NCBI GenBank assembly: GCA_938014215.1 | Contig: CALLRW010000041.1 | Span: 372,001 to 436,000, forward strand | Direction: 5' to 3' | From: an uncultured Alistipes sp. | GTDB lineage: Bacteria; Bacteroidota; Bacteroidia; Bacteroidales; Rikenellaceae | Length of the DNA: 64,000 bases | Shown: positions 16,876-24,839 of the stretch, piece by piece | Layout: each line of letters starts with the position of its first letter | How positions within the stretch are numbered: position 1 is the first letter of the stretch | Notes under the pieces: generated by a model | Told to the model about the DNA's origin: nothing | Databases searched by the model: none | The model's input: the letters and a program-made list of their open reading frames with translations, nothing else | Program-made: the position numbers and the translations under genes

Positions 16876-17756
16876 CGCACCACGGTTTGATCGGTTACGG
16901 GGAAGGTGCCGCCGTCGCGAAGAAGGATCTCACAGTCGGCCGGAGCCTTGATGTTGCGGTCGATGGTCACCGAACCGATCGCGTCGGCAACGATCCGTCC
17001 CGACATCGGGTTCTTGATATTGGTGATCGAACCGCGGATGTCGGCCTGCAGCGTCGTGTACTCGAAGGCCCGGTCGCAATCCGCGCCGAAGGTGCAGTTC
17101 TCCAGCACCAGGTCGTGTGCATAGCAGAGGGGCTGTTCGCCCGTGATGTGGCAGTTCACCAGCCGCAGGTTCCGCGAGTGCCAGCCCAGATACTCGCCGT
17201 TGAGCTCCGAGTCGTAGATCGTCACGTTCTCCACCTCCCAGAAGGCATCCTTGGTGGTGATGCGGGCGTTGTGGATCTCAACATCGCGGACGTACTGGAA
17301 GACATACTTGCTGTCGCTCTCCAGACCGTCGACGCGGATGTTGCGGCTGAACATGAAGGGATAGGTGCCGCCGTGAAGCGTGAGGTTGCGCACGCGGATG
17401 TTGCTGCAGCGCCAGAAGACCTCGTCGGCATCGTTCATCGTCACGTTCTCGAGGTCGAGTTCGTCCATCTCGCGGAACATCTTCGGAGCGTCGATCACCG
17501 TGTCGGTCATCTTCAGATGGTCGGAATACCACAGCGCCGAACGCCCTCCGACATCGAAATAACAGCGGTCGATGCGGAAGCCGTGGACGTGCCAGAAGGG
17601 GTAGTTCCCCTCGAAACGGCAGTCGCAGGCCTCGATGTTGCTGCACTCCTTGATGGCCGACTCCCCGGCCCGGATGACGACCTGCTCCAGCCGCAGATCG
17701 TGGGATTCGAACAGAGGCCGTTCGCCTCCGAACGCTTGATTCTTGATCAGCTCCAT
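16872..17756 (-). CDS. DUF3737 beta-helix protein
   Basis: A 294-residue protein made of repeated short beta-strand turns (for example RFEGNYPFWHVHGFRIDRCYF, LENVTMNDADEVFWRCSNIRVRNLTLHGG, YDSELNGEYLGWHSRNLRLVNC). It has the right-handed parallel beta-helix appearance typical of DUF3737, which is usually about 280 residues. The ATG at 17756 starts the family motif MELIKNQAFGGERPLF. There is no signal peptide, so it is probably cytosolic. Translational coupling with the PatB-like enzyme suggests a shared pathway, but no function is established for this family that I know of. Confidence 0.85.
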   Translation of the reverse strand: MELIKNQAFGGERPLFESHDLRLEQVVIRAGESAIKECSNIEACDCRFEGNYPFWHVHGFRIDRCYFDVGGRSALWYSDHLKMTDTVIDAPKMFREMDELDLENVTMNDADEVFWRCSNIRVRNLTLHGGTYPFMFSRNIRVDGLESDSKYVFQYVRDVEIHNARITTKDAFWEVENVTIYDSELNGEYLGWHSRNLRLVNCHITGEQPLCYAHDLVLENCTFGADCDRAFEYTTLQADIRGSITNIKNPMSGRIVADAIGSVTIDRNIKAPADCEILLRDGGTFPVTDQTVVR

Positions 17757-17894
17757 ATCTTGAACAGTGATGAATTGTTTTGCATGGTGTTCCGTCTGTC
17801 GTCCGGCAGGCGCCGCACCCGGAGGAGGAACCCGACCCCGTTCGGGACGGGAGGCTCCGCCGGATGGTCGGAGAGACTCCGCCGTCGGCGAGGA

Positions 17895-17902
17895 CAAAGT
17901 TA
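17895..17902 (-). promoter_or_regulatory. -7 box for the DUF3737-aminotransferase operon
   Basis: TAACTTTG on the minus strand matches TAnnTTTG and would leave an untranslated leader of about 130 bases. No clear -33 element was found. Confidence 0.45.
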
Positions 17903-17967
17903 CGGGGGATTCCTCCGCTCGGGTGTAGATGAATTACGGATTGTTCAACCCCAATTCCGGAAGGCGT

Positions 17968-19386
17968 TCAGAGGCGTTTCATCCACCGCTCGCGCAGCAG
18001 CCGGACCAGAAAGATCGCCCCGCGGAAGCACAGCTCGACGCACATGGCGATCCACACCCCCCGGAGCCCCATCGACGGGGCGAGCAGCGCCGCCAGCGAC
18101 AGCCGCACGGCCCAGATGCTGAAGAAGTTCATCAAGCACGGCACCACCGTATCGGCCGCCCCGACAAAGACGCCGTAGGCGACGATCGAGGCCGCGAACA
18201 TCGGCTCGGCAAAGGCCTCGATGCGCAGGGCCATGACACCCAGCTGGCGGATCTCCCCGACGGGGGTCATCAGCCCGATGATCTGCGGAGCGAAGAGGTA
18301 CATCAGGATGCCCATCACCCCCATGACCGCCATGCCCATCACGACGGTCATGCGGGCAAAGCGCCGCGTCAGTTTCCAGCGGGCGGCCCCGATGCTCTGT
18401 CCGACGAGCGTCGTGGCGGCCTCGGCGATGCCGTATCCGGGCATGTAGCAGAGGCTTTCGGCGGTGACGGCGAAGGAGTTGGCCGCAATGGCAAAGACCC
18501 CCAGCGGAGCCACGATCGTCGTGGTCATGATCTGCGCACCGCAGATCACGACGTGCTCCATGCACATCGGAAAGCCGATGCGGAAGGCCCGCCGCAGCGT
18601 CTCGCTCCGCGGGCGGAAACTTCCCCGTTCGGCGGTCAGCCGCAGCTCGGCCGAGCGGGTCCACAGGTAGCGGAGCAGGATGCCGGCCACGACCGCCTCG
18701 GCCGCCACCGTTCCCAGAGCCGCCCCGGCCACTCCCAGTCCGGCCCCCGGCACGGTCAGCGTCAGACCCGCCAGGTCCCATTCGCGCGTGGGGAAGATCA
18801 GGAAGAAGTTGAAGACGACGTCCAGCACGCACATTGCCACGCCCATCAGGCTCGGGATGTGCATGTTGCCGCTGCAACGGAGCATGCCGCCGGCCAGGAA
18901 GTTCATCTGCAGGGCCGGCAGGAAGAGCGAGAAGATCCGAAAATAGAGCGATGCGTCGTGGCGGATCGAGGGGTCGCCCCCGAGCCATTGGGGCAGCACG
19001 CCGCTGATTGCCGCCCCGACGGCGGCCAGCAGCAGGCTGAAGCCCAGCGTGGCGACGAGCGCCTGGCGCACCACGGCGCGTGCCCCCGCCATGTCACCCG
19101 CCCCGATCCGGTGGGCCACCTGCACGGAGAATCCCGAAGCAACCGCCGCGCACAGTCCCCAGAAGAGCCACGTCGTGGTCGACACCAGTCCGATCGAGGC
19201 CGATGCCTCGGCCCCGAGGTGTCCGACCATCGCCGCATCGATATACTGCATGACGATGGAGGAGAGCTGTGCGATGACGGCCGGGATGCTGAGCCGCACG
19301 GCCAGCTGCAACTGCTCGCCGAAGGTCATCGGCCGCCCCTGGCGGATCAACGCCAGCAATCCGTTTGTCTTGTCTGCCAACCTCAT
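17968..19386 (-). CDS. MATE-family efflux transporter
   Basis: A 472-residue inner-membrane protein with 12 predicted spans in two homologous halves. The N-terminal half begins RLSIPAVIAQLSSIVMQYIDAAMVGHLGAEASASIGLV, the typical MATE helix 1-2 region. The second half repeats as IGFPMCMEHVVICGAQIMTTTIVAPLG and then GYGIAEAATTLVGQSIGA. MATE proteins export drugs or metabolites against Na+ or H+. The ATG at 19386 begins a short amphipathic N-terminus; longer in-frame sequence upstream is Arg-rich and non-coding in character. It is transcribed alone, downstream of a gene pair of unrelated function, with a 238-bp gap before it. Confidence 0.9.
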   Translation of the reverse strand: MRLADKTNGLLALIRQGRPMTFGEQLQLAVRLSIPAVIAQLSSIVMQYIDAAMVGHLGAEASASIGLVSTTTWLFWGLCAAVASGFSVQVAHRIGAGDMAGARAVVRQALVATLGFSLLLAAVGAAISGVLPQWLGGDPSIRHDASLYFRIFSLFLPALQMNFLAGGMLRCSGNMHIPSLMGVAMCVLDVVFNFFLIFPTREWDLAGLTLTVPGAGLGVAGAALGTVAAEAVVAGILLRYLWTRSAELRLTAERGSFRPRSETLRRAFRIGFPMCMEHVVICGAQIMTTTIVAPLGVFAIAANSFAVTAESLCYMPGYGIAEAATTLVGQSIGAARWKLTRRFARMTVVMGMAVMGVMGILMYLFAPQIIGLMTPVGEIRQLGVMALRIEAFAEPMFAASIVAYGVFVGAADTVVPCLMNFFSIWAVRLSLAALLAPSMGLRGVWIAMCVELCFRGAIFLVRLLRERWMKRL

Positions 19387-19624
19387 CTTTACTTCGCTTC
19401 TCCGAGAGCGTGCACCGCCAGGGGCGATCCGTCCGGCCCGGGAACGGCGCAACCGAGGGCCATCGCCCGGCCGACCCGCCGCGCCGCTGCGGGCAGAGAT
19501 GCGGCATGGGCAGCTGTTCGCGCACCGTCGTCGATTTTCGACGCCGCGAATTTCGGTATTTTTTGGATTCGTTGTGTAGACGAATTCCGGTTTTCGGAGG
19601 CGGATATGCCCCCAATTCCGGAAT

Positions 19625-20176
19625 TTAAACCCCGGGGAACAGCCGGTCGGCCAGTTCGGCGGCACGGCGGCAGCCGTCCGTACGGTCGATGTCGCCCTCG
19701 TTAAGCACGCCGGGGACGAGCACCTCGCCCACCATCTCCCACTTGAGCAGCGCCGCCGTCCGTTCGATCGGGATCCGCACGCCGTCGAGCACCGTCGGGT
19801 CCTCCTCCTCGCAGCAGGCAATCAGTGCACACCGCTTGCCGGCGACCGGCTTGCCGCCCACGACCAGCGAGAAGAGACGGTCGATCGCCCCCTTGATCTG
19901 TGCCGGGATCGAATACCAGTAGACCGGCATCGTGAAGACGACGGCATCCGATTCGAGGATGGCCGGCGCCAGGCGGTTGAAATCGTCGTCGAACGAACAG
20001 GCACGACCTGTCTTGTAGCAGGTCATGCAGGCGTGGCAGCCGCCGATCTTCAGAAACGCCGCGTCGAAACGCCCGACGGTGTGGCCCTTCGCCTCGGCCG
20101 CACGGATAAAGGCATCGGTCATGGCAAAACTGTTCCCCTTGCGGCGGGGACTGCCCGTAAGGACGGTAATCTTCAT
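19625..20176 (-). CDS. NADPH-dependent FMN reductase/flavodoxin-fold protein
   Basis: A 183-residue flavodoxin-like protein. The N-terminal FMN phosphate loop is TGSPRRKGNSFAMTDAFIRAA (about residues 7-27). A Cys-rich segment GGCHACMTCYKTGRACSF (about 45-62) follows, and then MPVYWYSIPAQIKGAIDRLF, the usual FMN-contacting loop. Proteins of this group reduce flavins, quinones or iron centres, or act as multimeric flavodoxins. It is the second gene of a pair with the NTF2-like protein, 7 bp apart, and divergent from an HxlR regulator, a layout typical of redox-stress-inducible reductases. Confidence 0.86.
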   Translation of the reverse strand: MKITVLTGSPRRKGNSFAMTDAFIRAAEAKGHTVGRFDAAFLKIGGCHACMTCYKTGRACSFDDDFNRLAPAILESDAVVFTMPVYWYSIPAQIKGAIDRLFSLVVGGKPVAGKRCALIACCEEEDPTVLDGVRIPIERTAALLKWEMVGEVLVPGVLNEGDIDRTDGCRRAAELADRLFPGV

Positions 20177-20183
20177 GGTCGTG

Positions 20184-20567
20184 TTATTTTTGAATGGTAT
20201 CGGAATTCTGGTTGTAGGCCTTGGCCACGCAGCGCCACCGGCCGTCGATCTTCATCATCAGCAGGTAGTCCGTAAAGTCGATGCGGCCACCCCACTTCTC
20301 CTCCAGCACGCGCACCACGGCCAGCGTCTCCTCGACATCCAGCACGTCGATCCGCGCCCGGAAGTCGGCCCCGGCCGCCACGGTATCGACGTTGTGGTAG
20401 AACTGCTCGATGCTGCCGTGTTCGAGGCGCCCGTCCAGGTAGCCGAACAGCACGGCTTCGTCGATGAACAACTCGCGCGCCGGACGGCTGTCGCCCCCGG
20501 CCACGCTCTCCACAAACTTCCGGGCGGCCTGCTCGACGGCCCGGTACTCTTCGATGCTTGCTCTCAT
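20184..20567 (-). CDS. NTF2-like (SnoaL/lumazine-binding type) protein
   Basis: A 127-residue cone-shaped alpha-beta protein of the NTF2-like superfamily: an N-terminal helix pair (YRAVEQAARKFVESVAGGD), then FIDEAVLFGYLDGRLEHGSIEQFYHNV and a curved sheet ending in DYLLMMKIDGRWRCVAKAYN. Such proteins often bind small aromatic molecules or serve as hydroxylases or isomerases, but many have no known activity. The ATG at 20567 fits the family start and leaves a -7 box 33 bp upstream. Confidence 0.8.
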   Translation of the reverse strand: MRASIEEYRAVEQAARKFVESVAGGDSRPARELFIDEAVLFGYLDGRLEHGSIEQFYHNVDTVAAGADFRARIDVLDVEETLAVVRVLEEKWGGRIDFTDYLLMMKIDGRWRCVAKAYNQNSDTIQK

Positions 20568-20599
20568 AATGGTTGCGTTTTTGGGTGTTTTGGTGTGAA

Positions 20600-20607
20600 C
20601 AAAGGTA
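20600..20607 (-). promoter_or_regulatory. -7 box for the NTF2-like/FMN-reductase operon
   Basis: TACCTTTG on the minus strand matches TAnnTTTG, 33 bp before the ATG at 20567. It lies in the 156-bp divergent region shared with the HxlR gene, where that regulator probably binds. Confidence 0.55.
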
Positions 20608-20695
20608 CGCACACGCTACCGTCGGCGCAAGTACCGAAAAATGATTCGGGTACTGAAAATTTTTTCACCATACCCCCGATTTGGCAGGTTATCCG

Positions 20696-20703
20696 TATCT
20701 TTG
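20696..20703 (+). promoter_or_regulatory. -7 box of the HxlR-type regulator gene
   Basis: TATCTTTG matches TAnnTTTG and lies 20 bp before the ATG at 20724, leaving a very short leader. Confidence 0.6.
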
Positions 20704-20723
20704 CACAAAACCTCCGAAAAACG

Positions 20724-21077
20724 ATGTACGAACGAAAGATCCCGGTCGATCTGGACTGCCCGCTGCGGCTGACGATGAGCCTGATCGACTCGAAATGGAA
20801 ATCCTGTCTGATCGACGAACTGCGCCACGGATCGCTGCGCCCGAGCGAACTCCACCGCCGGCTGCCCGAGGCGACCCCCCGCGTGCTCGATCTGCAGCTC
20901 AAGGAGCTGGTCGAGGACGGACTCGTCGCCAAGACCATCCATGCCGAACTGCCGCCCCGCTCGGAGTATGCCCTCACGGAGCTCGGGCGCAGCCTCATCC
21001 CGATCATCGACGCCATGATCGACTGGGGAACGGCCCATGCCGACCTCTTCGAACGCAAGTACGGCAAACGCGAGTAA
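20724..21077 (+). CDS. HxlR-family transcriptional regulator
   Basis: A 117-residue winged-helix regulator. The family signature is DCPLRLTMSLIDSKWKSCLIDELRHGSLRPSELHRRLPEATPRVLDLQLKELVEDGLV split across helices 1-4, followed by the wing (SEYALTELG) and a dimerisation helix. Cys12, just before the first helix, sits where redox-sensing HxlR proteins such as HypR and QorR have their sensor cysteine. It is divergent from the FMN-reductase pair, which is the expected target. The ATG at 20724 is preferred to upstream in-frame starts because of the family length and the promoter position. Confidence 0.88.
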   Translation: MYERKIPVDLDCPLRLTMSLIDSKWKSCLIDELRHGSLRPSELHRRLPEATPRVLDLQLKELVEDGLVAKTIHAELPPRSEYALTELGRSLIPIIDAMIDWGTAHADLFERKYGKRE

Positions 21078-21226
21078 TCCCGCCGCAGCGCCTTGCCGCC
21101 GCCGTTGTCCCCACGCGGAAACGACCGTGCACGGAGCGATCCGGGTGAGGGATGACCAGCGTGCCATTCGGTGTCCAATCCGACGCTTTTTAGACCGAAT
21201 GATACGGCCGTTTGAACTTTTTTCGC

Positions 21227-21234
21227 TATATTTG
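21227..21234 (+). promoter_or_regulatory. -7 box driving the aryl-polyene operon
   Basis: TATATTTG matches TAnnTTTG, 73 bp before the ammonia-lyase start. A TTTG occurs at 21211-21214, but only 12 bp away rather than about 20, so the -33 element is poor. This is the only promoter-like box I see ahead of the 24-gene cluster. Confidence 0.6.
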
Positions 21235-21307
21235 CATAATTTTCTGATTCGGATCAGAACCTTCCGGTTCACCGGATCGCCTGAAACTATATAGTGTAAA
21301 AGAACGA

Positions 21308-22843
21308 ATGATAAAGCCGTTAGAACTGAACCGCGTTGAAAAGATCCTCTTCTCGAACGCAAAAATCGACCCCGCGGATCTGCCTCTCGACGAGGTGACG
21401 AAGTGCTACGAATTCCTGCGCGACTTCTCCGCCCGGAAGGTCATCTACGGCATCAACACCGGCTTCGGACCCATGGCCCAGTGGCGGGTTGACGATCGCT
21501 ACCTTACCGACCTGCAATACAACATCATCCGCAGCCACTCGACCGGCGCCGGCAATCCGCTGCCCGACCTCTATGTCAAGTCGGCCATGATCGCCCGCCT
21601 CGGAACGCTGCTCCAGGCACGGTCGGGCATTCACCCCGACGTGGTCCGGCTGCTCGCCGAATTCATCAACCGCGACATCATCCCCTTCATCCCCGAACAC
21701 GGCAGCGTCGGCGCCAGCGGTGACCTGGTCCAGCTGGCCCACATCGCCCTGACGCTCATCGGCGAAGGCGAAGTCCACTTCCGCGGAGCGTGGCGTCCGG
21801 CGGGCGACGTGCTGCGCGAAAACGGCCTCGAACCCATGCGGATCCATATCCGCGAGGGGCTCTCGATCACCAACGGCACGTCGGTGATGACCGGCATCGG
21901 CATCGTCAACCAGTTCTACGCCGAACGGCTGCTGGACTGGGCTACGCTCGCCTCGGTGATGATGAACGAGATCGCCGCCTCGTACGACGACTTCCTGGCC
22001 GAAGGACTCAACGAGTGCCGCCGCCACGAAGGTCAGCAGGTGATCGCCTGGCGCATGCGGCGTCTGGCCGAGGGCGGCAGCCGCATGCTCAAGCGCGAAC
22101 ACGAACTCTACAACGGGGTGGATGCCGGCGTGAAGACCTTCGACAGCCGCCACAAGGTGCAGGCCTACTACTCGCTGCGGTGCGCACCGCAAATCCTCGG
22201 ACCGGTCTACGAGACGCTGCTCGGCGCCCGCCGCATCCTCGAGGAGGAGCTCAACTCGGCGTGTGACAACCCGATCGTCGACCCCGAACGGAAGAATGTC
22301 TTCCACGGCGGAAACTTCCACGGCGACTACGTCTCGCTCGAAGAGGACAAGGTGAAGATCGTCATGACACGCGTGGCGATGACGGCCGAACGGCAGCTGA
22401 ACTACCTCTTCCACGACCGGATCAACAACATCCTGCCGCCGTTCCTGAACCTCGGCACGCTGGGGCTCAACTACGGCATGCAGGCGTGTCAGTTCACCGC
22501 CACGTCGACCACGGCCGAGTGTCAGACCCTCGCGATGCCGAACTACGTGCACAGCATCCCGAACAACAACGACAATCAGGATATCGTCAGCATGGGCACC
22601 AACTCGGCGCTGCTCTGCCGGCAGGTGATCGAGAACGTCTTCCAGGTGATGTCGATCCACTTCATCGCCCTGGCCCAGGCGGTCGACTGTCTGGAGATCC
22701 GCGACGCACTGGCCCCCACTTCGCGAAGGGTCTACGACGACGTGCGGGCGATCATTCCGCGCTTCGTCGAGGATGCCCCCTTCTACCGGCAGATTGCCGA
22801 GGTCGAGAACTATCTGAAGAACAACCCCCTCAATCTGGAATAA
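21308..22843 (+). CDS. tyrosine ammonia-lyase (aryl-polyene starter synthesis)
   Basis: A 511-residue MIO-dependent aromatic ammonia-lyase. The prosthetic group forms from Ala-Ser-Gly at 136-138 (GSVGASGDLVQLAH). Tyr47 in YGINTGFG and the conserved NNNDNQD segment complete the active site. The selectivity pair is Ser76-His77 (IIRSHSTG), which looks histidine-type. However, the characterised Flavobacterium johnsoniae tyrosine ammonia-lyase also has SH and resembles this protein closely throughout (YG-NTGFGPMAQ, HGGNFHGDY). It would convert tyrosine to 4-coumarate, the aryl starter of flexirubin-type pigments. It heads the operon. No hut genes are nearby, which argues against a histidine-catabolic role. 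Confidence 0.88.
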   Translation: MIKPLELNRVEKILFSNAKIDPADLPLDEVTKCYEFLRDFSARKVIYGINTGFGPMAQWRVDDRYLTDLQYNIIRSHSTGAGNPLPDLYVKSAMIARLGTLLQARSGIHPDVVRLLAEFINRDIIPFIPEHGSVGASGDLVQLAHIALTLIGEGEVHFRGAWRPAGDVLRENGLEPMRIHIREGLSITNGTSVMTGIGIVNQFYAERLLDWATLASVMMNEIAASYDDFLAEGLNECRRHEGQQVIAWRMRRLAEGGSRMLKREHELYNGVDAGVKTFDSRHKVQAYYSLRCAPQILGPVYETLLGARRILEEELNSACDNPIVDPERKNVFHGGNFHGDYVSLEEDKVKIVMTRVAMTAERQLNYLFHDRINNILPPFLNLGTLGLNYGMQACQFTATSTTAECQTLAMPNYVHSIPNNNDNQDIVSMGTNSALLCRQVIENVFQVMSIHFIALAQAVDCLEIRDALAPTSRRVYDDVRAIIPRFVEDAPFYRQIAEVENYLKNNPLNLE

Positions 22844-22852
22844 CGCAACGAG

Positions 22853-23581
22853 ATGAAATATGCATTGGTAACGGGCGGCTCCCGGGGTTTGGGACGCGCC
22901 GTGTGTCAGAAACTGGCGGCCCAGGGGTGGCCGGTCCTCATCAACTACCAGTCGAACAGCGAAGCCGCCGGGGAGACCCTCCGCTCGATCGTCGAGGCCG
23001 GCGGGCAGGCTGAACTGCTGCCGTTCGACGTCTCCAAACCCGAAGCCGTCGAAGAGGCCCTCGAAACGTGGAGCGCGGCTCACCCCGACGACTACATTGC
23101 CGTGGTGGTGAACAACGCCGGAATCCGACGCGACAACCTGATGGTCTTCATGCAGAACGACGAGTGGCACAGCGTCCTCGACACGACGCTCAACGGTTTC
23201 TTCTACATCACGCGCCGTCTGCTCAAGGAGATGATGACCCACCGCTGGGGACGCATCGTCAACATGGCCTCGCTGTCGGGCATCAAGGGGCTGCCCGGGC
23301 AGACGAACTACTCGGCCGCCAAGGCGGCGCTGATCGGCGCCACGAAGGCCCTGGCCCAGGAGGTCGCCCCGCGAAAGGTGACGGTCAACGCCGTGGCTCC
23401 GGGATTCATCGAGAGCGACATGACGAAGGATCTCGATCAGGCGACGCTCAAGAAGCTGGTGCCGGCGGGTCGCTTCGGAAGGCCCGAAGAGGTGGCGGCA
23501 CTGGTCGCCTTCCTCGTCTCGGACGAAGCGGCCTACATCACCGGTGAGGTGATCTCGATCAACGGAGGTTTATATACTTGA
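22853..23581 (+). CDS. 3-oxoacyl-ACP reductase (FabG-like)
   Basis: A 242-residue short-chain dehydrogenase with NAD(P) motif TGGSRGLGRA (about residues 7-16), NNAG, and the catalytic Ser-Tyr-Lys in SLSGIKGLPGQTNYSAAKAAL. The C-terminus (GEVISINGGLYT) is FabG-type. In the operon it would reduce each 3-ketoacyl-ACP before dehydration. The gene starts 9 bp after the ammonia-lyase stop. Confidence 0.92.
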   Translation: MKYALVTGGSRGLGRAVCQKLAAQGWPVLINYQSNSEAAGETLRSIVEAGGQAELLPFDVSKPEAVEEALETWSAAHPDDYIAVVVNNAGIRRDNLMVFMQNDEWHSVLDTTLNGFFYITRRLLKEMMTHRWGRIVNMASLSGIKGLPGQTNYSAAKAALIGATKALAQEVAPRKVTVNAVAPGFIESDMTKDLDQATLKKLVPAGRFGRPEEVAALVAFLVSDEAAYITGEVISINGGLYT

Positions 23582-23603
23582 AAAACAAAAGAATACGAAA
23601 TAG

Positions 23604-24827
23604 ATGGAACGACGTGTCGTCATTACGGGCATGGGAATCTGGTCGTGCCTGGGACAGAATCTGAACGATGTGAAGGAGTCGCTCCACGCCGGGCGTTCGG
23701 GCATCGGCGTGGAGAAGGAGCGCCTCGAATACGGATACCGATCGGGGCTGACGGGCATCGTCCCGCGGCCGCAGCTCAAGGGGGTCATCGACCGCCGGCT
23801 GCGGGTCGGACTCTCCGAAGAGGCCGAATACGCCTACATGGCCTCGCGGCAGGCCTTCGAACAGGCCGCCATGGACGATGCCTATCTGCGTGAAAACGAG
23901 GTGGGTATCCTCTTCGGAAACGACTCCTCGGCCAAACCCGTCATCGAGGCCGCACGGATCATGGACGAAAAACACGACTCGGCGCTGCTCGGGTCGGGGC
24001 TGATCTTCCAGTCGATGAACTCGACGGTGACGATGAACCTCAGCACGATCTTCCACCTGCGGGGCATCAACTTCACCGTCAGCGCGGCGTGCGCCAGCGG
24101 CTCGCACTCGATCGGAATGGGCTATCTGCTCATCCGCCAGGGGCTGCAGGATGCCGTGCTGTGCGGCGGCGCGCAGGAGGTCAACTACTACTCGATGGCG
24201 ACGTTCGATGCACTGGGGGCCTTCTCCGTGCGGATGGACGAGCCGACAAAGGCCTCACGGCCGTTCGACCGCGACCGCGACGGACTGATCCCCAGCGGCG
24301 GCGCCGCGGCTCTGGTCCTCGAGGAGTATGAACACGCCGTGCGGCGCGGGGCGACGATCCTGGCCGAGGTGTGCGGTTACGGCTTCTCGTCGAACGGCGG
24401 CGGCATCTCGCAGCCGAGCGACGACGGTTCGGTGACGGCCATCCGGCGGGCACTCGATGCGGCCGGCATGCAGCCCGACCAGATCGACTACGTCAACGCC
24501 CACGCCACGTCGACCCCCCAGGGCGACATGTACGAGGCCATCGCACTGGACCGCGTCTTCCACGGCACGCACGCCCTGATCAGCTCGACGAAGTCGATGA
24601 CCGGCCACGAGTGCTGGATGGGCGGAGCGAGCGAGATCGTCTACTCGACGCTGATGATGCAGTACAACTTCGTGGCGCCGAACATCAACCTGGAGAACCC
24701 CGACGAGTATGCCGCCAAGCTGAACCTAACGCCCGTCACGGTCGATACGCAGGTCGATACGGTGCTTTCGAATTCATTCGGATTCGGCGGCACGAACAGC
24801 GCACTGGTTATCCGCAAGGTGAAATAA
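23604..24827 (+). CDS. beta-ketoacyl-ACP synthase (KS-1, complete triad)
   Basis: A 407-residue FabF-like condensing enzyme. Catalytic residues are present: Cys163 (SAACASGSHSIG), His300 (NAHATSTPQGD) and His335 (SMTGHECWMGG), followed by the C-terminal SNSFGFGGTNSALV. This is the standard elongating ketosynthase of aryl-polyene clusters. It may pair with one of the degenerate KS-like proteins further down the operon in the way ApeO/ApeC-type heterodimers do. Gap to the reductase is 22 bp. Confidence 0.92.
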   Translation: MERRVVITGMGIWSCLGQNLNDVKESLHAGRSGIGVEKERLEYGYRSGLTGIVPRPQLKGVIDRRLRVGLSEEAEYAYMASRQAFEQAAMDDAYLRENEVGILFGNDSSAKPVIEAARIMDEKHDSALLGSGLIFQSMNSTVTMNLSTIFHLRGINFTVSAACASGSHSIGMGYLLIRQGLQDAVLCGGAQEVNYYSMATFDALGAFSVRMDEPTKASRPFDRDRDGLIPSGGAAALVLEEYEHAVRRGATILAEVCGYGFSSNGGGISQPSDDGSVTAIRRALDAAGMQPDQIDYVNAHATSTPQGDMYEAIALDRVFHGTHALISSTKSMTGHECWMGGASEIVYSTLMMQYNFVAPNINLENPDEYAAKLNLTPVTVDTQVDTVLSNSFGFGGTNSALVIRKVK

Positions 24828-24839
24828 ACGATCCGCACG

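Noticed and set aside
19387..19624. A gene between the MATE exporter and the FMN reductase
   Set aside because: The sequence has frequent stops in the plausible frames and Arg-rich translation in the open one. I see only an untranslated region.
21308..22843. Histidine ammonia-lyase (hutH)
   Set aside because: The SH pair fits, but the pigment operon context and close similarity to the Flavobacterium tyrosine lyase fit better, and no hutU, hutI or hutG genes are near.
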